A DNA stretch of 64,000 nucleotides. Origin: Gordonia crocea. GTDB taxonomy: Bacteria > Actinomycetota > Actinomycetes > Mycobacteriales > Mycobacteriaceae. Numbering within the stretch: position 1 is the stretch's first letter; every line of letters starts with the position of its first letter. Shown piece by piece: positions 34,390 through 41,243 of the stretch. Position numbers and translations under genes: made by a program. Under the pieces are notes generated by a model. That model ran no database searches and was not told the origin of the DNA. It saw nothing but the letters and a program-made list of their open reading frames with translations. The stretch spans positions 2,108,001 through 2,172,000 of the forward strand of contig NZ_BJOU01000001.1 in the NCBI RefSeq assembly GCF_009932435.1, given 5' to 3'.

Positions 34390-35135
34390 CGGGGCATCCG
34401 GCGCCAGATCGACCGGGGCAGCAGGCGGAACACCAGCGTCATCGGCGCGATGGCCCAGGGCACCCAGACCACGGTCTTGCCCCGGCGGTCAGCGCGCACG
34501 ACGGCGTCGGCGACCTGGTCGGCCGTCTTGGAGAACGGCGCCGGTTTCACCCCGCTCTCCATCAGTTCGCGGGTCATCGCGCCGATGACGAATCCCGAAC
34601 GCACCAGCAGCAGCCGCACCCCGCTGCCGTGCAGCGCGTCCGACAGCCCCGATGCAAAACCGTCGAGCCCGGCCTTCGTCGAGCCGTAAACGTAGTTGGC
34701 ACGGCGCACGCGCTGCCCGGCGATCGATGAGAAGGCGATGATCGTCCCGCTGCCCTGGTCCCGCAGCGCGTTGGCCAGCAGGGTGATGATCGATACCTGG
34801 GCGAGGTAGTCGACGCGGGCTATCTGGAGGGCGTGCTCCACGTCGGCTTCGGCTTTGGCCGCGTCGCCCAGGATCCCGAAGGCGACAATGGCCGTCTCGA
34901 CCGGGCCGTGCGCCATCAGCTCGGCGATGAGCGCCGGATGCGCATCGGTGTCCTCCGCGTCGAACTCGACGCAGTCGACCCCGGTGGCCCCGGCCTCGAG
35001 CAGGGCGGCCGTTTCGTCGCCGAGATCGTCGGACCTGCGGGCCGCCAGGACGACGTGTTGTCCCTGCGCCATCCGGATCGCCACGGCCAGGCCGATTTCG
35101 CTTCGCCCGCCGAACAGCAGGATTGATCCAGTCAC
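34386..35135 (-). CDS. SDR family oxidoreductase, DprE2-like (Rv2073c-like)
   Basis: A 249-residue SDR related to decaprenylphosphoryl-ribose epimerase subunit DprE2. Shared features are the [10 protein letters not shown] loop, [45 protein letters not shown] containing the YGSTK catalytic pair, and a C-terminal hydrophobic helix ending [10 protein letters not shown]. In M. tuberculosis the gene next to cobL (Rv2073c) is a DprE2 paralogue of unknown role, so this is unlikely to be the main DprE2. The start GTG 35135 is upstream of and coupled to cobL by a 4-base overlap. A link to B12 synthesis is not established. Confidence 0.88.
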   Translation of the reverse strand: MTGSILLFGGRSEIGLAVAIRMAQGQHVVLAARRSDDLGDETAALLEAGATGVDCVEFDAEDTDAHPALIAELMAHGPVETAIVAFGILGDAAKAEADVEHALQIARVDYLAQVSIITLLANALRDQGSGTIIAFSSIAGQRVRRANYVYGSTKAGLDGFASGLSDALHGSGVRLLLVRSGFVIGAMTRELMESGVKPAPFSKTADQVADAVVRADRRGKTVVWVPWAIAPMTLVFRLLPRSIWRRMPR

Positions 35136-35189
35136 GGCAGTCAGTATCCCATCCCACCAGCCCCGGTCGATCCGACTACCGTTGTCCGG

Positions 35190-35609
35190 GTGAGCGGACC
35201 CGATGACCTGACTGACGATGCGCTGGCCTTTTTGACCGAGCGCCACCTGGCCACCCTGGCGACCACCCGGGCGGATGGATCCCCGCACGTCGTGGCGGTG
35301 GGCTTCACCTACGACCCGGATGCAGGTCTGGTCCGGGTGATCACCCGCGAAGGCAGCCAGAAGGTCCGCAATGCCGACCGGTGCGAGCGGGCCGCCGTCA
35401 CCCACGTCGACGGTCCGCGGTGGTTGACGCTGGAGGGACCGGTCAGCGTGTCGCGCGAACCGGATCGGATCGCCGAGGCCGAGCGTCGATACGGCCTGCG
35501 CTACCGGGTGCCCCAGCCGAATCCGCAACGAGTCGTCATCGAGATCCCGGTGGACCGCGTGATGGGATCGGCGGCGTTCCTCGGCCGTTCTGTCACTCCG
35601 CGCGGATAG
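35190..35609 (+). CDS. PPOX class F420-dependent oxidoreductase, Rv2074-like (biliverdin reductase family)
   Basis: A 139-residue split-barrel flavin/F420 reductase. The N-terminus ([31 protein letters not shown]) and the centre ([30 protein letters not shown]) match Rv2074, reported as an F420H2-dependent biliverdin reductase. The start GTG 35190 is divergent from the SDR gene, 54 bp apart, and the ending [15 protein letters not shown] fits the family. It is followed 10 bp later by pepQ. Biliverdin as the substrate here is inferred from the relative, not from residues. Confidence 0.9.
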   Translation: MSGPDDLTDDALAFLTERHLATLATTRADGSPHVVAVGFTYDPDAGLVRVITREGSQKVRNADRCERAAVTHVDGPRWLTLEGPVSVSREPDRIAEAERRYGLRYRVPQPNPQRVVIEIPVDRVMGSAAFLGRSVTPRG

Positions 35610-35619
35610 GGTGGCGATC

Positions 35620-36759
35620 ATGGCCGCCCGCTTCCCCACCGCCGTCTACGACCGCCGGCTGACCCGCGCCGCGCAACTCGCCGCCGACGCGGGGGTCACT
35701 GCGCTCATCGTCACGCCCGGCCCTGATCTGGAGTATCTGATCGGGTCGGATGCGCAGACCTTCGAGCGCCTCAGCGCATTGGTCGTTCCCGCTGCCGGTG
35801 ATCCCAGCCTGGTGGTGCCGCGGCTGGAGGTCGCCACCTTCGCCGATTCGGCAGCCGGTGAACTCGGTGTCGACTTCTCCCCCTGGGTCGACGGTCAGGA
35901 TCCCTACGCGTTGGCACTGGCCGGGCTCCCGCCGAATCCTGTGGTGGCCGTGTCGGATTCGATGACGGCCGGTCACCTCGTCCCACTCATGGCGGTGACC
36001 GGGACAGCGCCGCGCCTGGCCACCGACATCCTGCGCGACCTGCGGATGATCAAGGACGACGACGAGATCGAGGCCCTGCGCCGCGCCGGCGCGGCGATCG
36101 ACCGCGTGCATGCGCGCATGGGTGAATGGCTGCGGCCCGGTCGCACCGAGGCGCAGGTTGCCGCCGACATCGCCGACGCGTTGATCGCCGAGGGGCACAG
36201 TGCGGCCGCATTCGTCATCGTCGGGTCCGGCCCCAACGGTGCCGATCCCCACCACGAGCATTCCGACCGCGTGATCGAGGCCGACGACGTCGTCGTCATC
36301 GACATCGGCGGCCCGGTCGATCCGGGCTACAACTCCGACTGCACCCGCACCTACTGTTTCGGCGATGTACCCGCCGAGATCGTCGTCGCCTACGAAGCGC
36401 TCGAAGAGGCGCAGCAGGCGGCGGTTGCCGCCGTTCGCCCCGGGGTGACCGCCGAGTCGGTCGATGCTGTGGCGCGCGAGCGCCTGGCCGCCGCGGGCCT
36501 CGCCGACAAGTTCATCCACCGCACCGGACACGGAATCGGGTTGTCGGTCCACGAGGAGCCCTACATCGTCGCGGGCAACGACCTGGTGCTGGCCCCGGGG
36601 ATGGCGTTCAGCGTCGAACCGGGCATCTACTTCGACGGCCGGTGGGGTGCCCGGATCGAAGACATCGTCATCGTCACCGACGACGGGTGCGAGTCGGTCA
36701 ACCGCCGCAGCCACGCCCTGACCCGGTTGATCCCGGCGCCAACGGAGGAGCTCACATGA
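35620..36759 (+). CDS. pepQ: Xaa-Pro dipeptidase/aminopeptidase, M24 family
   Basis: A 379-residue metallopeptidase of the pita-bread fold. The N-terminal creatinase-like domain (1-~140) is followed by the catalytic domain. Metal ligands are visible: Asp in VVVIDIGG (~227) and YNSDCTRT (~239), His in RTGHGIGL (~303), Glu in SVEPGIY (~334) and RIEDIV (~347). It cleaves dipeptides or peptides with proline in the second position. ATG 35620 is preferred to GTG 35611 because of the AGGGTGG ribosome site. Its stop overlaps the next start by 4 bases. It corresponds in position and type to Rv2089c (from memory). Confidence 0.93.
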   Translation: MAARFPTAVYDRRLTRAAQLAADAGVTALIVTPGPDLEYLIGSDAQTFERLSALVVPAAGDPSLVVPRLEVATFADSAAGELGVDFSPWVDGQDPYALALAGLPPNPVVAVSDSMTAGHLVPLMAVTGTAPRLATDILRDLRMIKDDDEIEALRRAGAAIDRVHARMGEWLRPGRTEAQVAADIADALIAEGHSAAAFVIVGSGPNGADPHHEHSDRVIEADDVVVIDIGGPVDPGYNSDCTRTYCFGDVPAEIVVAYEALEEAQQAAVAAVRPGVTAESVDAVARERLAAAGLADKFIHRTGHGIGLSVHEEPYIVAGNDLVLAPGMAFSVEPGIYFDGRWGARIEDIVIVTDDGCESVNRRSHALTRLIPAPTEELT

Positions 36760-37412
36760 CCAAGTCCAGGGTTGTCCTCGCCGCGGCAGCGGCGGCATTG
36801 CTCGTCGGCGCCCTCGCGTCCTGCGACCGGGTCGGCCTCGGCGGGCCCGATTCCGCAAAGCCGACGGTGACGGTGACGACGACGCTGTCCGATGAACCGT
36901 CGCCCACCGCCGAGCAAACTTCGGAGCCGACCACCACGACCACGGCGCCGCCCGCGACCACCTCGCTGCCACCGGGCGGCTCTGGGTTGTACACCGCGGT
37001 GGACTCCTCCCGCTTCACGCTGAACCCGCCGACGTCGGTGGCCTCCTACGCGTTCAGCGTCCCGAGCAGCAACATCAGATGCTTTATCGGCAGCGAGTTC
37101 ATCTGCGAGATCCATGACGGGCCCAACCAGTCTCCGGTCGCCTCGCGGTGCGGCTTCTACGAGGGCGACTCCGAGGAGCGCGTCCGGATCGTCGGCTGGT
37201 TCAAGTACGACCGGCCACCGTGCTCGACGATTCTGCAGGGCACCTGGCGCGATCCCGGACCGGTCCTGAATTACGGTGAGTCCGTGCATTTCTCGGCCTC
37301 GGGTGCGGAGTTCACCTGCTACTCGTCCAACGAAGCGCTCTACTGCACCGGCCCCCAAAACTACGGCTTCAGACTGTCGCGAACCGAGTTCGCGCGTTAC
37401 GAACTGTCCTGA
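36756..37412 (+). CDS. Secreted lipoprotein, unknown function
   Basis: A 218-residue lipoprotein. The N-terminal signal (MTKSRVVLAAAAAALLVGA) ends in the lipobox LASC, giving a modified Cys at ~23. A Thr/Pro-rich linker (~35-75) precedes a globular domain with six or more Cys residues, including CFIGSEFICEIHD, which would form disulfides outside the membrane. No family is recognised; similar Thr-rich lipoproteins are frequent in Mycobacteriales. ATG 36756 overlaps the pepQ stop and has GGAGGAG upstream. It would be processed by the Lgt/LspA/Lnt pathway, to which the lnt gene in this window belongs. Confidence 0.85.
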   Translation: MTKSRVVLAAAAAALLVGALASCDRVGLGGPDSAKPTVTVTTTLSDEPSPTAEQTSEPTTTTTAPPATTSLPPGGSGLYTAVDSSRFTLNPPTSVASYAFSVPSSNIRCFIGSEFICEIHDGPNQSPVASRCGFYEGDSEERVRIVGWFKYDRPPCSTILQGTWRDPGPVLNYGESVHFSASGAEFTCYSSNEALYCTGPQNYGFRLSRTEFARYELS

Positions 37413-37423
37413 TCGGCGCAACC

Positions 37424-37960
37424 GTGACTGAATTCGCCAAGTCGCCCATGTTCAAGTCGGCGAACGCCAACAGCTGTGCCCGGATCATGGCTGCGTTCCT
37501 CGCACCGGATGAACGGCTCCTGGCCGTCGCCGATGTCACGTCGGCCGGCCCCGTGACGATCGGGGTGGCCGTCACCGACCAGCGGATCGTCGGCGTGCCC
37601 AAGTCGTCGGAGCACCCTATCGAACTGCAGGTCCGCCGTGGCGAGCTGACCGACGTCCACTTCGACAAACGCCTCGTCTTCAGCTATCTGATCGGCGTAA
37701 CCGGCGACACCAAGGTGGAATTCGGCATCGCGCTGATCGATGAGCGCAAGTTCCTCCAACCGTTCCTCGACCGGCTCCTCGCCCCGCAACCGTCACCGGG
37801 CATCAGCCTCGTGAAGAAGACGCCACCGCCACCCGAACCATCGGCCGATCCGACCATTGTCGACGAGTTGGTGAAGCTGGCCGATCTGCACGAACGCGGC
37901 TTGTTGACCGACGACGAGTTCCAGGCCGCGAAGGCGGCGGTCATCAACGGCTCTCCCTAA
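37424..37960 (+). CDS. PH-like domain protein with C-terminal SHOCT domain
   Basis: A 178-residue cytoplasmic protein. Residues ~25-115 form a compact beta-rich domain resembling bacterial PH-like proteins (DERLLAVADVTSAGPVTIGVAVTDQRIVGV). After a Pro-rich linker, residues ~147-173 are a SHOCT motif (LVKLADLHERGLLTDDEFQAAK), a short oligomerisation domain. The GTG start at 37424 is 11 bp after the lipoprotein stop. The stop is followed directly by the 21-bp repeat array B. Confidence 0.75.
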   Translation: MTEFAKSPMFKSANANSCARIMAAFLAPDERLLAVADVTSAGPVTIGVAVTDQRIVGVPKSSEHPIELQVRRGELTDVHFDKRLVFSYLIGVTGDTKVEFGIALIDERKFLQPFLDRLLAPQPSPGISLVKKTPPPPEPSADPTIVDELVKLADLHERGLLTDDEFQAAKAAVINGSP

Positions 37961-38061
37961 CCGCCGACTGGGCCCTCATTTCCGCCGAGTGGGCCCTATC
38001 TTCCGCCGAGTGGGCCCTAATCTTCCGTCGAGTGGGCCCTATCTTCCGCCGACTGGGCCCT
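37961..38061 (+). repeat. 21-bp repeat array B (5 units)
   Basis: Five copies of CCGCCGAGTGGGCCCT or close variants at 37961, 37982, 38003, 38025 and 38046, with spacings of 21, 21, 22 and 21. It begins at the base after the SHOCT gene stop and runs into the coding 3' end of the converging gene, whose last eight residues come from the repeat. Same family as arrays at 24310-24346 and 24531-24609. Confidence 0.92.
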
Positions 38062-39088
38062 GCCCCTCCTCGAACGCCGCCCGGAACCGAGGCGATTGGT
38101 AGAAGCCGGCCAACCGGTGGCGCACCACCTCGTCGAGGAATCCCCGTTCGTGGAGCCTCGCGATGACCGGCGGCCCGAACCGCAATCCCTCTTCGATCAG
38201 ATCGGCACGGAAGACCCCGACCTCACCCAGCAGCTCGGTCAGCGGGGTGTCGCCGTACTTGTCAAAAACGTAGCCCACACCCTCGTCGAGCAGCGTGCGC
38301 AGGAAGGCGGTGTTGCGGAACTCGCGCCAGAACTCGAAGACCAGCACGACGATGTCGTCGACGTCCTCTTCGGCAACGAGGTCCCGATAGGCGCCGACCG
38401 GCTCGTCGCGATTGGTCCGCCAGACCTCGCGCGCCGCGTCCACGAGCAGTCCCTCGGCATCAGACTCGTTGCCGCGCAGCACTATCGCCGCGCCGGTTCG
38501 CGTCACCCGCTCGACCGTGCCGTCGATCACCGGGCGCACCGACCGTGCCAAGCCGCGTGCCCCGCGTCCGACGCGGCTGCGCAACCAGGCCGACAGTTCC
38601 GCGGCGGATGGCTCCCCGGCCGCTTCCGGCTCCTCCAAGGCGGCATCGACCGCCCGGGTCACCATCTCAACGGCGGTGTCGACGGTCGACGGCTCGCTCA
38701 GCACGCGACGCACAATCCGTCGGACGACGCCCAATTCGCCCACCGCCGTGGTCAATTCGTCGAACTGACGGTCCCCGATGAGATCCGAGAACCGGTACTC
38801 GTCGTTGACCCCGTGCCGGTAGAGCAACCGCGCAATCTCGCCGACGAGTTCCGGGATCGCACCCTCGACCGGTACCTGCGCGGCGTACTTGCGCGCCACG
38901 GCTTGCACGGGCTCGGGATCCACCGCCTGCGACAGGGTGAGGGTGTCGGCCATCGCCAGGAAGCGATCGACCTCCTCGACGATTGCCGACTCGAAGGCCT
39001 GCGGGTCCAGCAGCTGCCCGAGCTCGTGGGCGACGTGCGCGTCGAGCAGTCGCGTAGCGAGGTCGGCTGCTTCGTCAGGGGTGGCCAT
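38039..39088 (-). CDS. Hypothetical helical protein, conserved-looking, with repeat-derived C-terminus
   Basis: A 349-residue protein, largely alpha-helical and acidic, with no membrane segments and no family I recognise. It has repeated Val/Leu-rich helices (GELGVVRRIVRRVL, LVFEFWREFRNTAFLRTLLDEGV, VIARLHERGFLDEVVRHRLAGFY) spaced like an armadillo/HEAT-like or helical-bundle fold. ATG 39088 is the first Met after a run of non-coding-looking sequence. The last residues (GQGPVGGR) are encoded by the 21-bp repeat, so the stop codon position was moved by repeat insertion or expansion. Confidence 0.7.
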   Translation of the reverse strand: MATPDEAADLATRLLDAHVAHELGQLLDPQAFESAIVEEVDRFLAMADTLTLSQAVDPEPVQAVARKYAAQVPVEGAIPELVGEIARLLYRHGVNDEYRFSDLIGDRQFDELTTAVGELGVVRRIVRRVLSEPSTVDTAVEMVTRAVDAALEEPEAAGEPSAAELSAWLRSRVGRGARGLARSVRPVIDGTVERVTRTGAAIVLRGNESDAEGLLVDAAREVWRTNRDEPVGAYRDLVAEEDVDDIVVLVFEFWREFRNTAFLRTLLDEGVGYVFDKYGDTPLTELLGEVGVFRADLIEEGLRFGPPVIARLHERGFLDEVVRHRLAGFYQSPRFRAAFEEGQGPVGGR

Positions 39089-39105
39089 GGATCCCAGCCT
39101 AGGGC

Positions 39106-39813
39106 CTAGTCGACCTGCTTCACGATGCACGACTGTTCGGCGATGTCACAGGCGTCGCGGGCCGAGCTCTGCGAATACTCGCGCTGGGCCACGACGAACT
39201 GGCCGGGCTGACCGAACTCCTCGCCGTTGTAGACCTCGGCGCCGACCCGTGAAGCGAGGTCGCGCGCACTGTCCAGGCTGGTGAACGACCCATACTGGGC
39301 ATACCACCCCGACGAGGCCGTCTCCGCCGAGGACGAGTCGTCGTCATCGCCGTACGGAGCCGCCGACGAACGCGGCGAGCGCGACGGCGTGGACGTGACC
39401 GTGGTCGTCTCCGTCGTCGTGATCGACTCGGTCATCGTCACCGTCGACGTCGGCGGACCTTCGCCATAATTCTCGGCCCGACGGGCCCGACTGTCGTTCA
39501 CCGCCAGCAACGTGCCGCCGATGGTGATCGTCGCGAGGAAGACGGTGATTCCGACGATGGTCGCCAGAACCCACGGACTCCGCGGCGGGCGCCCATCGCC
39601 CGACGGCTCGACCGGGTCGTCGAACTCGACCGGATCCGCCGGGTAGTCGGGTTCGGGCGCGTAATACGGCTCCGGACGGGGCTGGGCGTATTGCCCGGCG
39701 GTATAGGCGGTCGTCTTGGTCAGATCGACCTCGTCCGCCCCCACCGAGCGGTGCCGGCCGGTACCCGTGCTGGAGAACCCACCCGTGCTCGGATACTGTC
39801 CGCCATAGGTCAT
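39106..39813 (-). CDS. Single-pass membrane protein with SPOR-like C-terminus
   Basis: A 235-residue protein. The N-terminal ~90 residues are cytoplasmic and Pro/Tyr-rich; a membrane helix follows at ~95-115 (VLATIVGITVFLATITIGGTL). After it come a Thr/Ser linker and an extracytoplasmic domain (~165-235) with GWYAQYGSFTSLDSARDLASRV, which resembles SPOR-type peptidoglycan-binding domains, and two Cys near the end. It could act at the cell wall, but the SPOR match is approximate. ATG 39813 has AGGTGG upstream. It lies 8 bp after the RES toxin gene and may be co-transcribed with it. Confidence 0.7.
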   Translation of the reverse strand: MTYGGQYPSTGGFSSTGTGRHRSVGADEVDLTKTTAYTAGQYAQPRPEPYYAPEPDYPADPVEFDDPVEPSGDGRPPRSPWVLATIVGITVFLATITIGGTLLAVNDSRARRAENYGEGPPTSTVTMTESITTTETTTVTSTPSRSPRSSAAPYGDDDDSSSAETASSGWYAQYGSFTSLDSARDLASRVGAEVYNGEEFGQPGQFVVAQREYSQSSARDACDIAEQSCIVKQVD

Positions 39814-39821
39814 GTCGCCAC

Positions 39822-40463
39822 CTACAACACCGTGTAACCCAGTTCGAGCGCAGCGGTGGCGATCCCGGCATGCAACCCCGGGTGCGACAGCGGCAGCGAC
39901 AACTCGGGCCGATCCGGCAACGCGTCGGCCCCCCGCTCGAACAGTGCGACACAGGGGCCTCCGGCGAACCGGCCCCGATACGCGATGCCGTCGACATCCT
40001 CGTACGCCTCGTGAATCGCGTGCGCCCATTGCTGGGCGACGCGGTGTGGTGCGGAATCCAGCGCGAATTGTCCCCCCGCCCGGGTCAACCAGGCGCCCCG
40101 CCCGATACCCCCGACGTCGAGCAGTGCGAGCTTGCGCGTGAACCGCGACGCGGTGAGATATGGCGTGCCGTGGAACCGGTCGATCAGCCGCGTTTCTTGG
40201 AACACCTCGGCCAGCGCGCCGCGCGGGCTCGCGGAGCCGTACCAGATCCCACTCTCCGGATGCATGCCCAGCGGCTGCGGGTGGTGGTCGAAACGCAGCA
40301 CCGGCCCCCACGTCCGCGGGAAGTTCCACGGCAACACGTGTTCCCCTGCCGTCGCATGGACCCGCCAGACGACTTCGGACGGCAGTTTCACCATCTCTTC
40401 GCGCCGCACGCCGAGTGACCGCAGGTCATCGACGCCGGGCGGCCCCCCTAGACCGTCGACCAC
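39822..40463 (-). CDS. RES domain toxin (NAD+-consuming family)
   Basis: A 213-residue RES-fold protein. The VVWRVHA opening, the GIWYGSASPRGALAEVF segment and the DVDGIAYRGRFAGG motif are typical of the RES family, whose toxin members (for example MbcT and the RES part of Res-Xre systems) degrade NAD+. The start GTG 40463 lies inside the upstream antitoxin gene, overlapping by 16 bases; ATG 40394 is an alternative. It follows a partner with an Xre/MbcA-like C-terminus, forming a standard type II pair. Toxicity is inferred from the family. Confidence 0.82.
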   Translation of the reverse strand: MVDGLGGPPGVDDLRSLGVRREEMVKLPSEVVWRVHATAGEHVLPWNFPRTWGPVLRFDHHPQPLGMHPESGIWYGSASPRGALAEVFQETRLIDRFHGTPYLTASRFTRKLALLDVGGIGRGAWLTRAGGQFALDSAPHRVAQQWAHAIHEAYEDVDGIAYRGRFAGGPCVALFERGADALPDRPELSLPLSHPGLHAGIATAALELGYTVL

Positions 40464-41080
40464 GATGCGGCGCTCACGAGATCCAGGACGTGCTGCAACT
40501 CTTCGTCGGTGACCGGGGCCCGACTCAGAAAGTCGGCAACCGACTGCGGATTACTGCCCTTCCGGGTCAACGACGGTTGCGGCACGGTCAGGATCTTGTG
40601 CACCTCCAGCGGGTGCGAGTCCGGGCGCAGCCGGGCGATGACCTCGTCGATGTGCGGCACGACCCCGCTGGGGGTGAACTGCGCGGACGGCATGAGGCGG
40701 CGTTCACCCCACAGGTAAGACCACAGCGTCCGCGCGGCAATGCGCTGGCGCACGCGCGCGGTCGTCACCCCCAGCCGCTCGGCCACCTCGTTCACCGTCA
40801 GCGACTCGGAGATGATCTGCTGCAGCTGAACGTCGCGCTGCAGGGTCATGACCGCAACCGCCCCGGGCTTCTCGTGGAAACCGGCCTCGGACAACAGCTT
40901 CTCGTCGTGGAAAGACAGCGCCGCATTGGCCAATCCGCCGTCGGCCGCCAGGGTCTCCAGGACCCCGACGAGCGCCGATCGGCCGACGCTGAGCCCGGTG
41001 ACGGCGTGCAGCGCGTCCTCAAACCCGAGTTCTCCCGCCAGATACCGCTGAATGGGCTCGAATGATGATGCCGAGGTCAT
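40448..41080 (-). CDS. Xre/MbcA-ParS-like antitoxin of the RES pair
   Basis: A 210-residue protein. Residues ~85-125 form a helix-turn-helix (SLTVNEVAERLGVTTARVRQRI), and the C-terminal ~70 residues (HPLEVHKILTVPQPSL) match the MbcA/ParS-type toxin-binding domain found in Res-Xre antitoxins. The N-terminal third is an additional helical region. ATG 41080 has GGAGGGG upstream. The gene precedes and overlaps the RES toxin gene, and a 24-bp palindrome lies 29 bp upstream of its start, the expected position for autoregulation. Confidence 0.82.
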   Translation of the reverse strand: MTSASSFEPIQRYLAGELGFEDALHAVTGLSVGRSALVGVLETLAADGGLANAALSFHDEKLLSEAGFHEKPGAVAVMTLQRDVQLQQIISESLTVNEVAERLGVTTARVRQRIAARTLWSYLWGERRLMPSAQFTPSGVVPHIDEVIARLRPDSHPLEVHKILTVPQPSLTRKGSNPQSVADFLSRAPVTDEELQHVLDLVSAASWSTV

Positions 41081-41108
41081 GGCCCCTCCCAACCCGATCG
41101 TCGAATTC

Positions 41109-41132
41109 GCTAACATCGATTACGACGTTAGC
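41109..41132. promoter_or_regulatory. 24-bp palindrome, candidate TA operator shared with the eccA promoter region
   Basis: GCTAACATCG and CGACGTTAGC flank a 4-base centre; 9 of 10 pairs match. It lies 29 bp upstream of the antitoxin ATG (41080) and 112 bp upstream of the eccA start (41244), in the 163-bp divergent region. Binding by the antitoxin is the likely use. Confidence 0.65.
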
Positions 41133-41243
41133 ACCGTCGAACGACAAACCATGCCTACCCAGGCGCCGATGTCGCGCTCCGGGCGCCCGGCACCGTCGCG
41201 TAAACTCGCCGCTGTTGCAGCACACCTGAGTTATGGGGGCACA

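Noticed and set aside
37961..38061. CRISPR array
   Set aside because: Repeats are contiguous at 21 bp with no variable spacers of 30-40 bp and no cas genes nearby.
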